From assembly GCA_042408445.1 (NCBI GenBank), contig JBHORC010000016.1, positions 1 through 64,000 of the forward strand: a stretch of DNA of 64,000 nucleotides, given 5' to 3'. Under the pieces are notes generated by a model. The model worked only from the letters and a program-made list of their open reading frames with translations, did no database searches and was not told the origin of the DNA. This document shows positions 61,468 through 64,000 of this stretch, in pieces (the first letter of the stretch is position 1; every line of letters begins with the position of its first letter). This DNA is from CF-46 sp042408445 (lineage in GTDB: Bacteria > Chloroflexota > Limnocylindria > Limnocylindrales > CSP1-4). The translations under genes and the position numbers were made by a program.

Positions 61468-62348
61468 GCATCCTGATCGACCGCTCGAGCCGCGTCGTCG
61501 TGCACGGGCTCACCGGGCGCGAGGGCTCGTTCCATGGAGCGGCGATGCTCGAGTACGGCACCAACGTCGTCGCGGGCATGACCCCCGGCAAGGGCGGTCA
61601 GACGGCGCTGGACGGTCGTGTGCCGGTCTTCGACACCGTCGCGGACGCCGTCCGGGAGACGGGCGCGGACACGTCCTGCATCTTCGTGCCGGCGCCCGGC
61701 GCGCCGGATGCCGTCATGGAGGCCGCCGCCGCCGGAATCCGGACGATCTTCTGCATCACCGAGGGTATCCCGGCGCTGGACATGATCCCGGCGGTCGAGG
61801 CTGTTCGGCTCGCCGGGGCGCGCCTGATCGGCCCCAACTGCCCCGGGGCGACATCCCCGGGTCAGGCGAAGGTCGGGATCATCCCCGGATCGATCCACCG
61901 GGAAGGCGGCGTCGGGGTCGTGTCGCGATCCGGGACCTTGACCTACGAGGCGGTCCAGGCGATGACCGATGCCGGTCTTGGCCAGTCGACGTGCGTGGGG
62001 ATCGGTGGCGATCCCGTGATCGGGACGACGTTCCTGGACGTCCTCCAGCTGTTCGGGGCGGATCCCGCGACGGACGCGATCGTCCTCATCGGCGAGATCG
62101 GCGGCGCCGCGGAGGAAACCGCCGCGGCGTGGGCCGCGGACCACCTGCGCGACGTCCCGAAGGCGGCGTTCATCGCGGGGCGAACGGCTCCCGAGGGCAA
62201 GCGGATGGGCCACGCCGGGGCGATCATCTCCGGCGGCGCGGGCACGGCCGCCTCGAAGGTCGCCGCGCTCGAAGCCGCGGGGTTCCGGATCGCCGACTCG
62301 CCGACCGAGCTGCCGCAGCTCCTGCGCGATGCCGGCTACCGTGGCTGA
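61464..62348 (+). CDS. sucD: Succinyl-CoA synthetase alpha subunit
   Basis: 294 aa, ATG at 61464 overlapping the sucC stop. CoA-binding VVVHGLTGREGSFHGAAMLEYG (partly), ITEGIPALDM, IGPNCPGATSPGQAKVGI, SRSGTLTYEAVQAMTDAGLGQS, IGEIGGAAEE and the phosphohistidine region GRTAPEGKRMGHAGAIISGG. It forms the catalytic phosphohistidine and binds CoA. The operon is divergent from an ECF sigma gene. Confidence 0.97.
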   Translation: MSILIDRSSRVVVHGLTGREGSFHGAAMLEYGTNVVAGMTPGKGGQTALDGRVPVFDTVADAVRETGADTSCIFVPAPGAPDAVMEAAAAGIRTIFCITEGIPALDMIPAVEAVRLAGARLIGPNCPGATSPGQAKVGIIPGSIHREGGVGVVSRSGTLTYEAVQAMTDAGLGQSTCVGIGGDPVIGTTFLDVLQLFGADPATDAIVLIGEIGGAAEETAAAWAADHLRDVPKAAFIAGRTAPEGKRMGHAGAIISGGAGTAASKVAALEAAGFRIADSPTELPQLLRDAGYRG

Positions 62349-62355
62349 TCCGGGG

Positions 62356-62976
62356 ATGACGACCGCCGACGAGATCCGCAGCCTGTTCGCCTACGACCGC
62401 TGGGCGTCCGAGCGGCTGTTCCGCGTCCTTGAAGGCGTCGACGACGCGACATGGTCGGCGTCGAACGTGATTGACGAGCGCGGCCTCGGCGGGATCCTCG
62501 TCCACATGCTGGGTGCGTACCAGCGGTGGTGGCTCGGCCTCTCGGGCTCGGACCGCACGCCACGGCCGGAGATGGAGCCCCTGCCGTCGCCGGCGGAGTT
62601 CCGTGCCCGATTCGAGGCGGAGTGGGAGGCCGCGGCCGCCTGGCTGGCAAGCGTGGACGACGCCTGGCTCGCGGGCGACGACGAGGGCGTCGGGTTCGCC
62701 TGGATGCTTCGCCACGTCGTGAACCACGGGACACAGCACCGCTCGGAGGCGGCCGCACTGCTCACCCAGGTCGGTCGGTCGCCCGGGGACCTCGACATGA
62801 TCTTCTGGATCGAGGATCGGGCCGGCTGGCGCGACGGGGTGCCGCCGTCCCAGCAGGGCGGCGGGCCCGGGAACGCGACGGAGATCGCGCCGGACCCGGA
62901 TGACGCCGGCGAGCCGGGCGCCGACGACACGAACCTCCCACTTCCATCGATCGATGCGGCAACCGAGGCGGGCTGA
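62356..62976 (+). CDS. DinB family protein
   Basis: 206 aa from ATG at 62356; GTG at 62341 or ATG at 62329 (20-bp overlap with sucD) are alternatives. Four-helix DinB fold: IRSLFAYDRWASERLF, ILVHMLGAYQRWW with the first metal His, and HVVNHGTQHRSEAAALL with the other two His of the HxxxH-type site. The last 55 residues are Pro/Gly/Asp-rich and probably disordered. Relatives bind Ni2+ or Zn2+ and include thiol-dependent transferases; function here is unknown. Confidence 0.88.
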   Translation: MTTADEIRSLFAYDRWASERLFRVLEGVDDATWSASNVIDERGLGGILVHMLGAYQRWWLGLSGSDRTPRPEMEPLPSPAEFRARFEAEWEAAAAWLASVDDAWLAGDDEGVGFAWMLRHVVNHGTQHRSEAAALLTQVGRSPGDLDMIFWIEDRAGWRDGVPPSQQGGGPGNATEIAPDPDDAGEPGADDTNLPLPSIDAATEAG

Positions 62977-63446
62977 TGGCCGCCCTGATGGACCTGGTGG
63001 CGGGCGATCTCCGCTCGATCCTGCTCGCGCTCTCGGTCGAGGACTGGGATGCCCTCGACGATCCGTCGCGGTTCGATGGTCACCTGTCGCTGGGCGGCGG
63101 TCTCGACCCGACGTGGCTCGACCTGTTCTCCGAAGCCGTTCGCCGGGCGACCGGCGATGACGCGCCGAGCGACTTCATCGACGCGCGCCACGAGCTCGAT
63201 GGGCCGGGTGGCGGCGGGGATCGGGTGATCGAGCGGGTCGACCCGGGCTGGATCGACTCGATCGCGCGGCTGCCGGACGACCTCGTCGATGCCGTTGCGG
63301 GGCGGTGGATCGACCTCATCGAGGAGGAGCTCGGCTTCCTGCCGCGCGAGGAGAAGCCGTGGATCCGCAAGCTCGCCGGCGATCTCGTCGCCTTTGCGCG
63401 CTCGGCGGACCGCTCCTCCGACGTGATCTTCGCCTGGGCGCTCTGA
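62976..63446 (+). CDS. Uncharacterised protein coupled to the DinB gene
   Basis: 156 aa; the ATG shares one base with the DinB stop (TGATG). Acidic, helix-rich, with no signal or membrane helix. Recognisable stretches are LRSILLALSVEDWDALDDP, WIDSIARLPDDLVDAVAGRWIDLIEEELG and PWIRKLAGDLVAFARSADRSSDVIFAWAL, the latter resembling a C-terminal amphipathic helix. I do not recognise the family; coupling to DinB is the only functional hint. It converges on the epimerase gene with 4 bp between stops. Confidence 0.75.
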   Translation: MAALMDLVAGDLRSILLALSVEDWDALDDPSRFDGHLSLGGGLDPTWLDLFSEAVRRATGDDAPSDFIDARHELDGPGGGGDRVIERVDPGWIDSIARLPDDLVDAVAGRWIDLIEEELGFLPREEKPWIRKLAGDLVAFARSADRSSDVIFAWAL

Positions 63447-63450
63447 GGGG

Positions 63451-63927
63451 CTAGGCGGCCGGAAACCCGAGGCTCGTCCAGGCCGGGCCGCCCGGCGCCT
63501 CGATCAGCTCGACGAGCACGCCGTGGCACGAACGTGGGTGGAGGAACGCGACGGGACCCTCGGCGCCGCGTCGCGGAGCGCTGTCGATCAGCTCGAGCCC
63601 ATCGATCTCGAGCCGGAGCAACGTCTCGGCGAGGTTTCGGACCTCGAAGCAGACGTGGTGGAACCCCTCCCCCTTGCTGGCCAGGAACCGGGCGACGCCC
63701 GTCGTTTCGTCCGTCGGCTCGACGAGCTCGACCTTCGACTCGCCAACGGCGAGAAAGGCAATCCGGACGCGGTCCTGGGGGATGTCCATCACCGTCTCGA
63801 GCTCGAGGCCGAGGATGTCGTGCCAGAAGCGGCTGGCGTCCTCGATCGAGCGGACGATCAACGCGACGTGATGGACCTTGCCGAGGCGACGGATCGCCTC
63901 CGGAACGGCCGGCGGAGTTCTCGACAT
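63451..63927 (-). CDS. mce: Methylmalonyl-CoA epimerase
   Basis: 158 aa, ATG at 63927 after GAGAGAAG. VOC-fold metalloenzyme: metal ligands in KVHHVALIV, EGFHHVCFEV and VLVELIEAP; FYE/FLEP substrate elements appear as KVELVEPTDE and DSAPRRGAEGPVAFLHPRS. It interconverts (S)- and (R)-methylmalonyl-CoA between propionyl-CoA carboxylase and methylmalonyl-CoA mutase. The short gene fragment immediately upstream may encode that mutase. Confidence 0.9.
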   Translation of the reverse strand: MSRTPPAVPEAIRRLGKVHHVALIVRSIEDASRFWHDILGLELETVMDIPQDRVRIAFLAVGESKVELVEPTDETTGVARFLASKGEGFHHVCFEVRNLAETLLRLEIDGLELIDSAPRRGAEGPVAFLHPRSCHGVLVELIEAPGGPAWTSLGFPAA

Positions 63928-63935
63928 GGCTTCTC

Positions 63936-64000
63936 TCAGACCGTGATCAGCTCGCGATGGACGCCGAACGCGGCCCGGAGGCGATCGCTGATCTCGCCGA
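63936..64000 (-). CDS. 3' end of a gene, possibly methylmalonyl-CoA mutase large-subunit catalytic domain
   Basis: Minus-strand frame ending GEISDRLRAAFGVHRELITV with TGA at 63936-63938; the rest lies outside the window. The 'GEI.D.LR..FG.HRE' ending resembles the C-terminus of stand-alone methylmalonyl-CoA mutase catalytic subunits, and the next gene is the epimerase. With only 20 residues this is a context-assisted guess. Confidence 0.45.
   Translation of the reverse strand, partial: GEISDRLRAAFGVHRELITV

Overview
The window is a very GC-rich bacterial chromosome segment with dense, mostly co-directional genes, many ATGA/GTGA stop-start overlaps, frequent GTG starts and Pro/Ala/Ser/Thr-rich linkers in exported proteins. 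It is single-copy core genome: cell-division and cell-wall genes, TCA cycle, glycine cleavage, RNase P RNA and one tRNA. I see no phage genes, insertion sequences or CRISPR. A split glycine decarboxylase (gcvPA/gcvPB), the small-basic-protein gene beside ftsA, lipoprotein-type solute-binding proteins and ECF factors paired with beta-propeller membrane proteins fit a high-GC Chloroflexota (a Limnocylindria/Ellin6529-like lineage is my guess). Actinomycetota is less likely but not excluded without a database search.

Layout. 1-1050: 3'-truncated carbon-nitrogen hydrolase (minus). 1273-14636: two complete peptide-type ABC transporter operons facing each other tail to tail. The plus-strand one starts with a binding protein whose sequence blocks are circularly permuted; the minus-strand one starts with a binding protein of normal order and ends in an unknown lipoprotein. 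14832-16105: ECF sigma/anti-sigma pair. 16204-22710: glycine cleavage genes gcvPB, gcvPA, gcvH, gcvT, a Nudix hydrolase and a Rossmann/DUF2520 protein. 22844-28344 (plus): aconitase, an SMP-30-like protein, a type-B carboxylesterase. 28363-29257: a methyltransferase-like gene remnant abutting tRNA-Val, then DUF167 and YggT genes. 29307-31174: ECF sigma with a zinc-finger/beta-propeller anti-sigma candidate. 31387-31632: a small membrane protein.

31727-50498 (minus) is the division and cell wall cluster. In transcription order: mraZ, rsmH, a 66-aa basic protein, ftsL-like, ftsI-like PBP, murF, mraY, murD, ftsW, murG, murB, ddl, ftsQ, sbp, ftsA, two interposed genes (unknown and YjbQ), ftsZ, yggS. 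murE and murC are absent. A sigma70-type promoter and three contiguous 10-bp MraZ-box-like repeats precede mraZ.

51052-53833: a LysM membrane protein, an 80-aa Cys protein, rnpB, a META-domain lipoprotein and an RNase H-like protein. 53830-58214: an isocitrate dehydrogenase-sdhCDAB operon. 58326-60145: a third ECF/propeller pair, divergent from sucCD (60283-62348). The right end holds a DinB protein, an unknown protein, methylmalonyl-CoA epimerase and the 3' end of a gene that may be methylmalonyl-CoA mutase.

Together the aconitase, isocitrate dehydrogenase, succinyl-CoA synthetase, succinate dehydrogenase and epimerase genes describe an aerobic heterotroph with an oxidative TCA cycle and probably a propionyl/methylmalonyl-CoA route feeding succinyl-CoA, with peptide uptake as a carbon and nitrogen source. 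The most unusual points are the permuted binding protein, the ftsA-ftsZ split, the altered MurF P-loop, two genes that seem to start at CTG overlapping an upstream TGA, and the methyltransferase-like remnant at the tRNA.
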